A stretch of 64,000 nt of DNA from Maricaulis salignorans (GTDB lineage Bacteria; Pseudomonadota; Alphaproteobacteria; Caulobacterales; Aquidulcibacteraceae). The notes under the pieces were generated by a model, which worked only from the letters and a program-made list of their open reading frames with translations, made no database searches and was not told the origin of the DNA. The DNA lies in NCBI GenBank assembly GCA_945891505.1, contig CAMDDL010000006.1:62001-126000 (forward strand), in the 5' to 3' direction. A program made the position numbers and the translations under genes. Below, in pieces: positions 9,265 to 18,519 of the stretch; position 1 is the first letter of the stretch, and each line of letters starts with the position of its first letter.

Positions 9265-10766
9265 AGATAGGCCCCAATTTGCCACGGCACAAATTCTTCG
9301 TCACCAAGGCCCAAGGCTTCTGACCTCGTTGGCTCGCCAGAGGCAGTTTCGATCAGCGCCTCAAAAATGCGGGCACCTGCCGCCTCAATGCTTTCGCCCG
9401 ATAGGATGGGCGAACAATCAATATCCATATCCTCATCCATATGGCGGGCGAGGGCTTGGTTGGAGGCGAGTTTCAAGCAGGGGCTGGGTTTGGAGCCGAA
9501 TACGCTGCCCCGCCCGGTGGTAAAGGCGATCAGGTTTGCGCCGGAGGCAATCTGGCCTGTCGCACTGCAGGGATCGTAGCCCGGGCTATCCATGAAAACA
9601 AAGCCTTTTTCGGTGATGTTCTGCCCGTAGCGATAGACGGCATTGAGCGGTGTGGAACCACTTTTGGCCACCGCACCCAGCGACTTTTCTAAAATTGTGG
9701 TGAGACCGCCAGCCTTATTGCCGGGTGAGGGGTTGTTATCCAAGCTGGCCCCATGCTTGCCAACATATTCTTCCCACCAAGCCAATCGATCTTTGAGGGA
9801 TTGGGCCACTTCCGCGTTTCTGGCGCGTTGGAGCAGCAAATATTCCGCACCGTAGATTTCAGGGGTTTCAGACAGAATGGCAGTGCCGCCATGGGCGACC
9901 AACAGGTCGCTCGCCGCACCTAAGGCAGGGTTCGCCGTCACGCCCGACCAACCGTCTGATCCGCCGCATTGCAGGCCAAGGGTCAAGGCGCTGACAGGGG
10001 CGGTTCTGCGGCGGGCTCGATTGGCCTCTTGCACGAGCTCTTGCACCAGTCCGCGCCCATGCTCAATTGCCCGCGCCGTGCCGCCAACGTCTTGGATCGT
10101 GAAGGTCTGCAGTCTATCTGAGCGGGTGAGGCCCATGTCTTCGACCAAGCGGTCTAACTGATTGACCTCACACCCCAGTCCGATGATGACAACGGAATGG
10201 AAATTGGCGTGGCGCGCATAGCCAGCCAAGGTGCGCTGGAGATTATCAACCCCGTCCCCCGTGCTAGCGGTGCCGCAGCCTGTTGTGTGGGTGAAGGCGG
10301 CGACGCCATCAACATGGGCGAACTCCGCCATGCGGTCTTCATGGAAATAGGCCGCAATGCGTTTGGCAACCGTGGCTGAGCAATTCACCGACGTCAGGAT
10401 GCCGACGTAGTTGCGCGTCCCAGTCTGGCCGTCAGCGCGGTGATAGCCCTCAAACGTGCGCGGGGTCAGAATGGCGGGCAGAGCTCTCAAGTCACTGCCG
10501 ATGGTTGCTTCTTGGCTGCTCGCAACAAAGCCCAGATTGTGGCTGTGAACATGGGCACCCGCCGCAATCGGCTGAGAGGCTTGGCCGATGATTGCGCCAT
10601 ATTTGACGACGGCAGCCCCTGCCTCAATCCGGCGCAACGCGACTTTGTGGCCAGCCGCAATGGGCTCAAACGCGCGGAGGTCGCCGATGCCTAGCGCGTC
10701 GCCCGCCGCTAAGGCCGTCAACGCAATGCCGACATCATCGGTTTCGGTTAGGCGTAGGACTTTCAT
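9261..10766 (-). CDS. uxaA: Altronate dehydratase UxaA
   Basis: The protein has 501 residues. The N-terminal SAF-like UxaA domain (about 1-95) is fused to the catalytic domain, as in full-length enzymes. Recognisable motifs are GYHRADGQTGTRNYVGI, TTGCGTAS, GLGCEVNQ and LGLQCGGSDGWSG. The enzyme converts D-altronate to 2-keto-3-deoxygluconate, the last step before KdgK in galacturonate breakdown. It is the last gene of a minus-strand series (GH43, uxaC, reductase, uxaA) with 2-5 base junctions. Its ATG overlaps the reductase stop by 4 bases. Confidence 0.94.
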   Translation of the reverse strand: MKVLRLTETDDVGIALTALAAGDALGIGDLRAFEPIAAGHKVALRRIEAGAAVVKYGAIIGQASQPIAAGAHVHSHNLGFVASSQEATIGSDLRALPAILTPRTFEGYHRADGQTGTRNYVGILTSVNCSATVAKRIAAYFHEDRMAEFAHVDGVAAFTHTTGCGTASTGDGVDNLQRTLAGYARHANFHSVVIIGLGCEVNQLDRLVEDMGLTRSDRLQTFTIQDVGGTARAIEHGRGLVQELVQEANRARRRTAPVSALTLGLQCGGSDGWSGVTANPALGAASDLLVAHGGTAILSETPEIYGAEYLLLQRARNAEVAQSLKDRLAWWEEYVGKHGASLDNNPSPGNKAGGLTTILEKSLGAVAKSGSTPLNAVYRYGQNITEKGFVFMDSPGYDPCSATGQIASGANLIAFTTGRGSVFGSKPSPCLKLASNQALARHMDEDMDIDCSPILSGESIEAAGARIFEALIETASGEPTRSEALGLGDEEFVPWQIGAYL

Positions 10767-12235
10767 AGCGCAGCCTCCTTCTGAACGAGGGCTTCGACAG
10801 ATGCGCGTGCCCCTTGTTGTAGGAGAGCGTCTAGTGCTGCCCCGACCGCGTCTACAAAGCGGGGCTCTTTTGGTAGCCTAGGGCCAAACACGGCCTCCAG
10901 CGAACAAAGGCTTGTAGCCTTTTCAAAGCCGGTTTGGCCCTTGTAATAATGCGCCCGCGTTTCAGCCGCCAAAGGGTCCTGCACCTCATAGGGCTGGCCC
11001 TTTTCATCGACGGCTCCCTGCCAGCGCATCCAGCCAGCGACGGCGAGCGCGAGGCAGGCAAAGTCTTGGCCACGCGACATCCGCTTCTCAATCGTCGCCA
11101 ACAAGCGCTGCGGCAATTTCTGCGAGCCATCCATGGCGATCTGATAGGTCTTATGCATCAAGGCGGCATTCTTGAACCGCCGCTTCAGGTCGGTGCGATA
11201 GCTTGCGAGATTGAGGCCCGGCGGCGCGGTTAGCGTGCTTTGGGCTTCATCTTGGAGTAGGTCCACAAAGCGTTCAAACGCTGGATTTGCCAAAACTTGG
11301 TCGATTGTTTGATAGCCTGCCAAACCGCCCAGATAAGCAAGGGCTGAGTGTCCGCCATTTAACAGGCGCAACTTGGCCATTTCCCAAGGTGCGACGTCCT
11401 GTGTCAATTGCGCACCGGCCAATTCCCACTGCGGTCGTTCTCCCGCAAAATGATCCTCAATCACCCATTGGGAAAAGGGCTCTGTCTTGACGAGGCCTAA
11501 GTCCTGCACACCAAACTTAGCTTCAAACTGTGTAAGGTCGTCAGGCGTGGTGGCCGGCACGATACGGTCGACCATGCTGGCAGGGAAAGCGCCATGGCGT
11601 TCAATCCAATCAGCAAGGGCAGGGTCTTGCGCGCGGGCGAAGTCCAAAACTGCTTGTTTCAACCTACCGCCATTGTCGGGCAGATTATCGCAGGACAAAG
11701 CGGTGAACGGCGTCAGGCCGCGTGCGCGGCGGGCTGCTAAGGCCGCAATCAACAGACCGGGTGCGGTGGTGGGCGCATTTGGTCTCGCGAGATCGGCGAC
11801 AATGGCTGGGTCTTGCATCTGCAAAGCCCCCGTGGCCGGATCGAGATGATAGCCCTTTTCGGTGATCGTCAACGTCACGACATGGACGTTTTTATCGGCC
11901 ATGGCCTCAATCAAAGCAGCCGGATTCTGCGGCGCGACTAGGATTTTTTGGATCGCGCCAATGACACTGGCTTGGCTTTCTGCGCCATCGCGCACCAAAC
12001 AGCTATAAAGCCCATTTTGCGAATTCAGCTGTTCGGCCACCTGCGGGCTGCGCAGGCTTGCGCCCACAATACCCCAGCGCAAGTCCCCTGCCGCAAGGCA
12101 AGCTTCGGTGTATATCGCCTGATGGGCGCGGTGAAACGCGCCGACCCCCAGATGGACCTGTCCCGTGCGGACCAAACGTCGATCATAGGCGGGAGACTTT
12201 AGACCTTTTGGAAGATAGGTGTCCGAAATCCGCAT
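10763..12235 (-). CDS. uxuB: Mannitol dehydrogenase-family uronate reductase (UxuB/UxaB role)
   Basis: The protein has 490 residues from the ATG at 12235, 4 bases after the uxaC stop. The N-terminal NAD-binding domain contains the block LGVGAFHRAHQA. The C-terminal catalytic domain contains KLRLLNGGHSALAYLGGLAGY with the family Lys, Asn and His. This sequence type usually corresponds to D-mannonate oxidoreductase (fructuronate reductase, UxuB). The next gene, however, is altronate dehydratase, and no mannonate dehydratase is in the window. I therefore infer that it reduces tagaturonate to altronate, or both uronates. Family membership is secure; the substrate is not. Confidence 0.85.
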   Translation of the reverse strand: MRISDTYLPKGLKSPAYDRRLVRTGQVHLGVGAFHRAHQAIYTEACLAAGDLRWGIVGASLRSPQVAEQLNSQNGLYSCLVRDGAESQASVIGAIQKILVAPQNPAALIEAMADKNVHVVTLTITEKGYHLDPATGALQMQDPAIVADLARPNAPTTAPGLLIAALAARRARGLTPFTALSCDNLPDNGGRLKQAVLDFARAQDPALADWIERHGAFPASMVDRIVPATTPDDLTQFEAKFGVQDLGLVKTEPFSQWVIEDHFAGERPQWELAGAQLTQDVAPWEMAKLRLLNGGHSALAYLGGLAGYQTIDQVLANPAFERFVDLLQDEAQSTLTAPPGLNLASYRTDLKRRFKNAALMHKTYQIAMDGSQKLPQRLLATIEKRMSRGQDFACLALAVAGWMRWQGAVDEKGQPYEVQDPLAAETRAHYYKGQTGFEKATSLCSLEAVFGPRLPKEPRFVDAVGAALDALLQQGARASVEALVQKEAAL

Positions 12236-12239
12236 CACA

Positions 12240-13676
12240 TCACAGCCGATAGGCCTCTTTGGCCAACCGATAGGCAAGGTCGTAGGCGATTTCAGCTGCT
12301 TCATCGGCTTCTAGTCTGTGATCACACACCAGCTGCGCCAGCCACGCACAATCCATGCGGCGGGCGACATCGTGTCGGGCTGGGATGGACAGAAAGGCCC
12401 GCGTATCATCATTAAAGCCGACGGTATTGTAAAAGCCTGCGGTCTCCGTCGTCATTTCGCGGAACCGCCGCATGCCTTCGGGGCTATCGTGGAACCACCA
12501 AGCAGGCCCAAGCTTCAGGGCTGGGTAATGCCCCGCTAGTGGGGCGAGTTCCCGGGCATAGGTGCTCTCGTCTAATGTAAAGACAATTACTGAGAGACGT
12601 GGATCATTGCCATAGCGGTCGAGCAAGGGCTTCAGGTCGCGAACATAATCGGTGCGGGTTGGAATATCGCTGCCCTTATCGCGACCAAATCGGTTGAATA
12701 CCCCCGCATTATGATTGCGGAAACTGCCCGGATGGATTTGCATCACAAGGCCATCCTCAACGCTCATCCCCGCCATCTCAACCAGCATATGGGCGCGGAA
12801 TGTTTCAGCGTCTTCTGGGGAAGCAGGGCCGTTTGTGACACGTGCGAACAGGGCTTCTGCCTCTTGAGCACTCAGCCAAGCTGTTTTCGCTGTTGGGTGA
12901 CCATGATCGGTCGAGGTCGCGCCATGGGCTTTGAAATAGGCCCGGCGATCGCGCAGCGCGGCGAGATAGCCCGCATAGGTCAGGGCATCTTGGCCGGTGA
13001 TCTCTGACAAGCTGCGCAGATTATCGACAAAGCCTTCATAGTCTGGATCGAGCACAGGGTCCGGGCGGAATGCCGTAATCACGCGACCTTTCCAGCCCGA
13101 GCTCGCGATAGTTTGGTGGTGTTCCAAGAGGTCGAGCGGGCTTTCTGTGGTGGCGATGACTTCGATGTTGAACCGCTCAAACAAAGCACGCGGCAGGAAG
13201 TCGTCTTGGGCAAGCTTCTCAGCCATCACATCGTAATAATGGTCCGCCGTGTCTGGGCCGAGGCGGACCTTCAGGCCAAAGACTTGTGAATAAACCCAGT
13301 CGTGCCAGAGGCGCGATGGAGTGCCCCGGAACCGCCAATAATTCTCTGCAAACAAGCGCCAGATCTTGCGCGGGTCCGTCTCGGTCCAGCCGCCATCGGC
13401 GCGTGGAACGCCCAGAAGCTCCATCGGGGTGCCCTGACTATAGAGCATGCGAAACACATAATGATCGGGCGTGATCAACAGCTCTGCCGGATTGGCGAAG
13501 GGCGCGTTGGTCGCGAACCAAGACGGATCGGTATGGCCATGTGGGCTAATGATCGGCAGGTCCTTGACCGTCACATAGAGCGTGCGCGCCATCTGGCGCT
13601 GGGCTGTATCGGATGAGAATAGGCGATCAGGATGCAGGCTTAAGGCGGTCGCTGAAGGGCGGGGCATAAAGGTCAT
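12240..13676 (-). CDS. uxaC: Glucuronate/galacturonate isomerase UxaC
   Basis: The protein has 478 residues from the ATG at 13676 (MTFMPRPSATALSLHP). A longer frame upstream overlaps the GH43 gene and is not conserved-looking. The metal-binding HGH of the amidohydrolase fold appears in ISPHGHTDPSWF at about residue 37. Later motifs include GLKVRLGPDTADHYYD, VMQIHPGSFRNHN and LGPAWWFHDSPEGM, typical of uronate isomerases. The enzyme isomerises D-galacturonate to tagaturonate and D-glucuronate to fructuronate in the cytoplasm. The start is 2 bases after the GH43 stop, so the two are very likely cotranscribed. Confidence 0.95.
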   Translation of the reverse strand: MTFMPRPSATALSLHPDRLFSSDTAQRQMARTLYVTVKDLPIISPHGHTDPSWFATNAPFANPAELLITPDHYVFRMLYSQGTPMELLGVPRADGGWTETDPRKIWRLFAENYWRFRGTPSRLWHDWVYSQVFGLKVRLGPDTADHYYDVMAEKLAQDDFLPRALFERFNIEVIATTESPLDLLEHHQTIASSGWKGRVITAFRPDPVLDPDYEGFVDNLRSLSEITGQDALTYAGYLAALRDRRAYFKAHGATSTDHGHPTAKTAWLSAQEAEALFARVTNGPASPEDAETFRAHMLVEMAGMSVEDGLVMQIHPGSFRNHNAGVFNRFGRDKGSDIPTRTDYVRDLKPLLDRYGNDPRLSVIVFTLDESTYARELAPLAGHYPALKLGPAWWFHDSPEGMRRFREMTTETAGFYNTVGFNDDTRAFLSIPARHDVARRMDCAWLAQLVCDHRLEADEAAEIAYDLAYRLAKEAYRL

Positions 13677-13678
13677 GG

Positions 13679-15307
13679 TCAGGTTGCAAGTCCGCGATAA
13701 ACAAAATGGTGGAATGTCGCGGCACCCGTGCCGCTGACGTAAAGGGCAGGCTTGAGGCTCAAGAAGTCGCCATCGGTATTGTGGTGATAGCCCGAGACTT
13801 CCATTTGGACTTGGAACTTTGTCCACGTTTTGCCGTCGAGACTAAAGTGGATCGTTACGATATGGTGGTCGTTACGGAGGCGCAAGTAGAGGGTTTGGGC
13901 AAGCCCGGCTGGTGCCCGCGACCGGCGTTGGCGGCCATAGCGGTGCATGACGAGGCCCCGCTCGTCAAAGCCAAGACCGGCATAAAGCCGCTTGGAATAA
14001 AAGAGTAGCAGGCCAGCCTCCGTCCCCGGTTCCAAGGTGATCTTGGTCTCTACCTCATAAGCTAAATCGGCCGCGATTATGCCCAAAGGCGAGGCGTTGG
14101 TTGGGCTGGTACCCTTTGCGGTTAAGCGCAGGCCTTGTGGTCCAATCTGAAAGCGGCGGGCCTCATCGCGGGCCGGCTCATAAAAGGACCAACGCGTGCC
14201 CAAATGATTGCCTGAAAAGTCATCTGACAGCGACTTGCCATGCGGGCTTATGGGGCTCTTCACAGGCTTTGGCAGAGGCTGCGAGAGGTCCCCGCCTGCA
14301 GCTAAGGGCCAGCCGTCTTTGCTCCAGCGGACAGGGTCAAGCAGCATTTGCCGACCCAAAGTCCAAAAGCCATTCTCATAACCGTGATAGGCCATCCACC
14401 ACGATCCATCGGGCACTTGGATCAAGGTTGCATGGCCGCGCGACCACCATTTTTCTTCCGCAGACCAGGTGCGAACGGTCGGGTTGTAGGGGCAGTCTTC
14501 CCAGGGGCCGCCTAAGTCCTTCGCCCGCGCGACAATCACCATATGACCCGTTGGCGGACCAGCGGTGCCGCCTACGGCGGTAATCATATACCAATAATCG
14601 CCACGCTTGGTGATTTTGGGCCCTTCGGGCGAAAAGCTCTCTACCGTCCAATCGTCTGGATAGCGCCACGGGTCATAGATGTGTTCGACCGGGCCAGTGG
14701 TTGAAAGGCCATCAGCGGATAGAGGAACGCGGTCACCGCCACTCAAGAACAGCCAGCGTTGACCGTTCGTATCGGCAACATGGTCGGGATCAATATGAGC
14801 GGGCAGTTTCAGATCAATCGGCTCGCTCCACGGCCCCTCAATCCGATCAGCATGGATGACATAGATGGAGCGATACTCAGCGGTGCGCGCCGGGATATAG
14901 AGGTAAAAGCGGCCTTCATGTTGGGCGAGCGCTGGCGCCCAGACAGAGCCGATGTAGGCTTTAAGCGCTGCGGTGACCGGTGCCCAATTCACCAAGTCTT
15001 TCGACTGCCAGATAACAAGACCCGGATAGGCCTCGAAGCTGGAGAAGGTGAGATAGAAGGTGTCGCCGACGCGGATGAGGGCGGGGTCTGGATGGTCGCC
15101 GGGAAAAACGGGGTTTAAAAAGCGGCCATTACCTAGGTCAGCACGTCTTTGGCCGTCAAAGCCTGTGGCCCATTTCTGCTTGCGCCAAGAGGCACCATGG
15201 GGCGACAGCAGACCTTCTTTGCGCGGTGCCGCAAAAAGACCTGACGGGGTCACGGCTGAGCTAGCAATCAGCCCAAACGTGCCCCCGATCAGGTCCCTGC
15301 GGTCCAT
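13679..15307 (-). CDS. Secreted glycoside hydrolase family 43 protein
   Basis: The protein has 542 residues. The N-terminus MDRRDLIGGTFGLIASSAV resembles a twin-arginine signal. The five-bladed propeller begins at FPGDHPDPALIRVGDTFYLT, which carries the GH43 general base Asp, and runs to about residue 330. A C-terminal beta-sandwich (about 360-540, LGTRWSFYEP ... GLLLFYSKRLYAGLG) resembles the accessory domain of GH43 xylosidases and arabinofuranosidases. In this locus, removal of arabinose or xylose side chains from pectin is the likely job. The first genes downstream are uxaC, the reductase and uxaA. The TonB receptor gene lies 5 bases upstream on the same strand. Confidence 0.88.
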   Translation of the reverse strand: MDRRDLIGGTFGLIASSAVTPSGLFAAPRKEGLLSPHGASWRKQKWATGFDGQRRADLGNGRFLNPVFPGDHPDPALIRVGDTFYLTFSSFEAYPGLVIWQSKDLVNWAPVTAALKAYIGSVWAPALAQHEGRFYLYIPARTAEYRSIYVIHADRIEGPWSEPIDLKLPAHIDPDHVADTNGQRWLFLSGGDRVPLSADGLSTTGPVEHIYDPWRYPDDWTVESFSPEGPKITKRGDYWYMITAVGGTAGPPTGHMVIVARAKDLGGPWEDCPYNPTVRTWSAEEKWWSRGHATLIQVPDGSWWMAYHGYENGFWTLGRQMLLDPVRWSKDGWPLAAGGDLSQPLPKPVKSPISPHGKSLSDDFSGNHLGTRWSFYEPARDEARRFQIGPQGLRLTAKGTSPTNASPLGIIAADLAYEVETKITLEPGTEAGLLLFYSKRLYAGLGFDERGLVMHRYGRQRRSRAPAGLAQTLYLRLRNDHHIVTIHFSLDGKTWTKFQVQMEVSGYHHNTDGDFLSLKPALYVSGTGAATFHHFVYRGLAT

Positions 15308-15312
15308 GTGAT

Positions 15313-18273
15313 TTAGAACTTCATCCGTGCGCCAAAGTAGAATTGGCGACCCGAATTAGAGACGTCGAACAACAAGTCGTTGGCAACATTGCCTTGCGCC
15401 GTGTTGTAGGTGATGCGGCTATCTTGGGCCTCATCGGTCAAATTGGTGCCTTCTAGCACGAAGGTGATCTTGTCATTCAGCTTGTAGGAGACTTGCATGT
15501 CCAACGAGCTTACGCCTTCCTTGCCCCACAAATCGGCTGATGATCCAGGCAAGAGCTGTGAGATATAGCCATCACGATAGGAATAAGACACCCGACCCGA
15601 CAATGCCTTGCCTTCATAATACAGGGTGGCATTATAGGAGTTTGGCGACATGCCGATCAGATTATAAGCGGCATAAGTGGTGGCGGTTGCTGTCGAGGAG
15701 ATCACATAATTGATCGTCGATTCTACCTGTGTGTAGTTTAAGATCATGCCGGTGTTCGACAAGAAGCTTGGCAAGAAGTTGAACGGCTGGTTGACCGAGA
15801 CTTCAAAGCCCTGCAGCTCACCGCCCGTGGTGTTGATCGGCTGGGTCACGGTATAAGGCGTCGCGGCGCTTTGGCCTGTGCCATCCAGCAATGAGACATC
15901 ATAGCCGGTTTCGCCGAACGGAATAGTGCGCACTAAGCGCTGAATCCACGATTCCAAATCCTTTTTGAACAGGCTGACCGTAAACAGGGTGTCCTTGGTT
16001 GGATACCATTCAAGGCTCATGTCATAAGTATTGGCGCGGATCGGGTCGAGATAAGGGTTGCCGATCGACAAAGTGTTGCTCGTGGTGTTGATCGAACCAG
16101 CGGGCGAAAGGCTGGCCAATGTTGGCCGCGACATGGCTTTAGCGGCGGCAAACCGCACCAAGACATTTTCCATCGGCTCAATCGTCAGATTGAACGCAGG
16201 CAAATAATCGTCATAGGAACGCTTCAGTGTGATCTTTTCCAAGACTGCACCGCGCGAGAAGAAGCCGTCAACCGATTGCGACGTGCCGACATAGCGCACG
16301 CCGATATTACCGCGGACTGGCATAGAGGCGAGTTCGGTCTGGAAGTCGGACTGAATATAAAGCGCAGTATCTTCTTCCTGAGCCGAACGGTTGCTGGCGC
16401 GTGCATTGTTATTGGTCTGATTGACCGTGAACTGGCCCCATTGGTTGATGCAGTTACAATTATAGTCGAACTTGGCCCGGATCTTATCGAGGTCAGGAAC
16501 CAGATAGGTCAAGCCTGCAACCGTAACGCTACGCGAATAATTGGCCAGATTGCCGTTAAGCTCTGTCACAATGCCAGAGCCAGGTGCTGCGGCTTCGTTC
16601 GAGGTTAGCGGAGACGTGGTGTAGCGGCGCCATTCTTGGGTCTCAAACGAGAAGACTTTAAACGAGCCACCAAATTTGAACGTTACATTGTCGTTCCACT
16701 CATATTTGAAGTTCATCGCGCCGGTATTGTAGGTGTTTTCAACCGTTTGTGGGCGCAGGCGGATCAAGGATGCGTCGCCATTGGTATTGGTCGCCGCCGT
16801 GGTGGAAGAGGCGGCAGCATATTGCCAATAGCAGGCTTGCGCGATGTTACAGCCCGTTGCACTGCGGCCAAAGTCGATGACCGGCTTGGTCATGTCCATC
16901 AGGTCATATTTATAGCCTTGGACATTGTAAGATTCGAACGTGAACGTGGTTTGCTCTGGGTTGTCTAGATAAGAGCGTGAGCTACCGATCAAGAGCTTGC
17001 CCGAGAATTTGTCATTGAACTGCTGATCAATGGTGAAATTGACTTGGTTGAAGGTGGTCTTCAATTCGTCAAAACGCATTTCCGTGCGGATATCCACGTC
17101 GTTGAAGGCCGCTTTGGTGATCACTTTGCGGCCGTCAATCGTGTAATCATAGATATCTGTCTGTGGCACCCCAGCAGTGTTGCGCGAGAAGGAGATCGGC
17201 TCGAGGTTATATTCGATGCGGTCTGCGCTGAACACGGAATGCAAGATGTCCAAACTGAACGTGGTGTTCTCAGTCGGGCGATATTGCACCGAACCCGTAA
17301 CCCCCAAACGCTCTGCATCCGTGACGAATTGCGAGGTGCGCAGGAAGCGTGGGTAGATCGCCTGTGTTACCGCCAAAGCTTCACCGGTCAAAGTCGGGTT
17401 TGTCGCGCTGCTTTCGGTGGTGTTGCACACGCGGGTGTTTGCCGTGGTGCAAGGCGTGATCGGCAGGAAGGTCCGGCCGCCGTCCGTGGAATAGGATTGG
17501 AGACGACCCGCATTGCCGGCGGAATACGCATTCTGCCAACGTCCAGAGTTCGGGCCTTCTTCGAAGTTTTGCTTGGTCGAGTAAGCGACCGAGAACAAGG
17601 CCCCAAGTTTACCATCGGCCCAGCGGTTGGACACCATGAAGGTGCCGCGCTTGCCGACATCTTCAGACAGGTCATTATAGCCCGCTTGCAGCGAGCCGGC
17701 CATTGTGAAGCCCTTGTAGTCAAACGGACGAGCGGTGCGCAGATCGACGGTTGCACCCAGCGAGCCTTCTTCAATCTCAGCCGAGGTCGACTTGCGCACC
17801 GTCAGCGAGTTGAACAATTCCGACGCAAAGACGTTGAAATCGAAGCCACGGCCGCGGTTCGCGCCGCCGTCCTTATCTTTACCGCCGGTGGTCGAAATGG
17901 CTTCAAGGCCGTTCAAGCGCACGCGGGTAAAGTCTGGGCCCAAGCCCCGTACCGTGATGGTCTTGCCTTCGCCGCCTTCGCGGTCGATGGCGACGCCTGG
18001 GATGCGCTGAAGAGATTCGGCCAAGTTGTTGTCTGGGAATTTGCCAATGTCTTCAGCCTTGATCGAGTCGACGATGTCAATCTCCGCGCGCTTGGTCGCG
18101 ATGGCGGAGCGTAGCGACTCGCGGAATGAGCCGCGTACAATGACGACTTCAACTTCCTTCTCAGTTTCAGTGGCGCTGGCCGTTGCGGATTGCGCGTGAA
18201 CAAGACCTGCTTGGAGGCTTGCCGCAGCAACACCCATCATCAAAACGGCGGTAAGACGTATCTTCCGTGACAT
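15313..18273 (-). CDS. TonB-dependent receptor, oligosaccharide type
   Basis: The protein has 986 residues from the ATG at 18273, chosen because it has a GGGGAG ribosome binding site and leads into a signal peptide (MSRKIRLTAVLMMGVAAASLQAG). A TonB-box-like EVVIVRGSFRESL lies near residue 45. The plug domain (about 60-175) has LAESLQRIPGVAIDREGGEG and TVRGLGPDFTRVRLNG, as in the large Caulobacter-type receptors. A beta-barrel follows and ends ...NSGRQFYFGARMKF with the terminal aromatic. In this context it probably imports pectin oligosaccharides across the outer membrane. It heads the minus-strand series GH43-uxaC-uxuB-uxaA and has two operator-like palindromes in its promoter. Confidence 0.93.
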   Translation of the reverse strand: MSRKIRLTAVLMMGVAAASLQAGLVHAQSATASATETEKEVEVVIVRGSFRESLRSAIATKRAEIDIVDSIKAEDIGKFPDNNLAESLQRIPGVAIDREGGEGKTITVRGLGPDFTRVRLNGLEAISTTGGKDKDGGANRGRGFDFNVFASELFNSLTVRKSTSAEIEEGSLGATVDLRTARPFDYKGFTMAGSLQAGYNDLSEDVGKRGTFMVSNRWADGKLGALFSVAYSTKQNFEEGPNSGRWQNAYSAGNAGRLQSYSTDGGRTFLPITPCTTANTRVCNTTESSATNPTLTGEALAVTQAIYPRFLRTSQFVTDAERLGVTGSVQYRPTENTTFSLDILHSVFSADRIEYNLEPISFSRNTAGVPQTDIYDYTIDGRKVITKAAFNDVDIRTEMRFDELKTTFNQVNFTIDQQFNDKFSGKLLIGSSRSYLDNPEQTTFTFESYNVQGYKYDLMDMTKPVIDFGRSATGCNIAQACYWQYAAASSTTAATNTNGDASLIRLRPQTVENTYNTGAMNFKYEWNDNVTFKFGGSFKVFSFETQEWRRYTTSPLTSNEAAAPGSGIVTELNGNLANYSRSVTVAGLTYLVPDLDKIRAKFDYNCNCINQWGQFTVNQTNNNARASNRSAQEEDTALYIQSDFQTELASMPVRGNIGVRYVGTSQSVDGFFSRGAVLEKITLKRSYDDYLPAFNLTIEPMENVLVRFAAAKAMSRPTLASLSPAGSINTTSNTLSIGNPYLDPIRANTYDMSLEWYPTKDTLFTVSLFKKDLESWIQRLVRTIPFGETGYDVSLLDGTGQSAATPYTVTQPINTTGGELQGFEVSVNQPFNFLPSFLSNTGMILNYTQVESTINYVISSTATATTYAAYNLIGMSPNSYNATLYYEGKALSGRVSYSYRDGYISQLLPGSSADLWGKEGVSSLDMQVSYKLNDKITFVLEGTNLTDEAQDSRITYNTAQGNVANDLLFDVSNSGRQFYFGARMKF

Positions 18274-18357
18274 TGTTAACTCCCCTCGAGGCGTTGCCCC
18301 TATATCGTCTTTCCGGGTCCGCTGTATCAGCGCACAGAGACCCATCTGACAGTCTTT

Positions 18358-18395
18358 TGCTACCGGTAGCATTTTCGAAAATGTCACCGGTGTCA
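18358..18395. promoter_or_regulatory. Two tandem LacI-type operators in the TonB receptor promoter
   Basis: The first element, 18358-18371 (TGCTACCGGTAGCA), is a perfect 14-base palindrome. The second, 18382-18395 (TGTCACCGGTGTCA), has one mismatched pair. Their centres are 24 bases apart. On the minus strand the second reads TTGACACCGGT, so a consensus -35 box (18396 to 18391) is embedded in it, and the first falls where a -10 box would be. A CG-centred palindrome is usual for LacI-family operators. Between them, 18371-18382 (ATTTTCGAAAAT) is also a perfect palindrome. The assignment is inferred from position and from the matching sites at 19687 and 28930. Confidence 0.7.
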
Positions 18396-18519
18396 ATCCT
18401 TATTTGTCGATGAGATGAAACTTGATTGCAGTGTAGGGGGGCAGCTCAATGCAGATGGGCCTTGCTTGCGGCGCTGCGAGAGGCAAGGCTAACAGGAAAA
18501 GACGCATGCAGAGGTTCTT

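Noticed and set aside
12236-12304. Longer N-terminus for the uronate reductase
   Set aside because: The extra 23 residues overlap the end of uxaC and do not resemble the family; the ATG at 12235 fits the tight operon spacing.
13677-13826. N-terminal extension of uxaC by 50 residues
   Set aside because: It lies inside the GH43 gene and is not uronate-isomerase-like; MTFMPRPSATALSLHP is the natural start.
17044-18114. 356-codon open frame on the plus strand inside the TonB receptor gene
   Set aside because: It lies entirely antisense to a clearly identified receptor gene; its sequence has no family-like features and follows the codon bias of the opposite strand.
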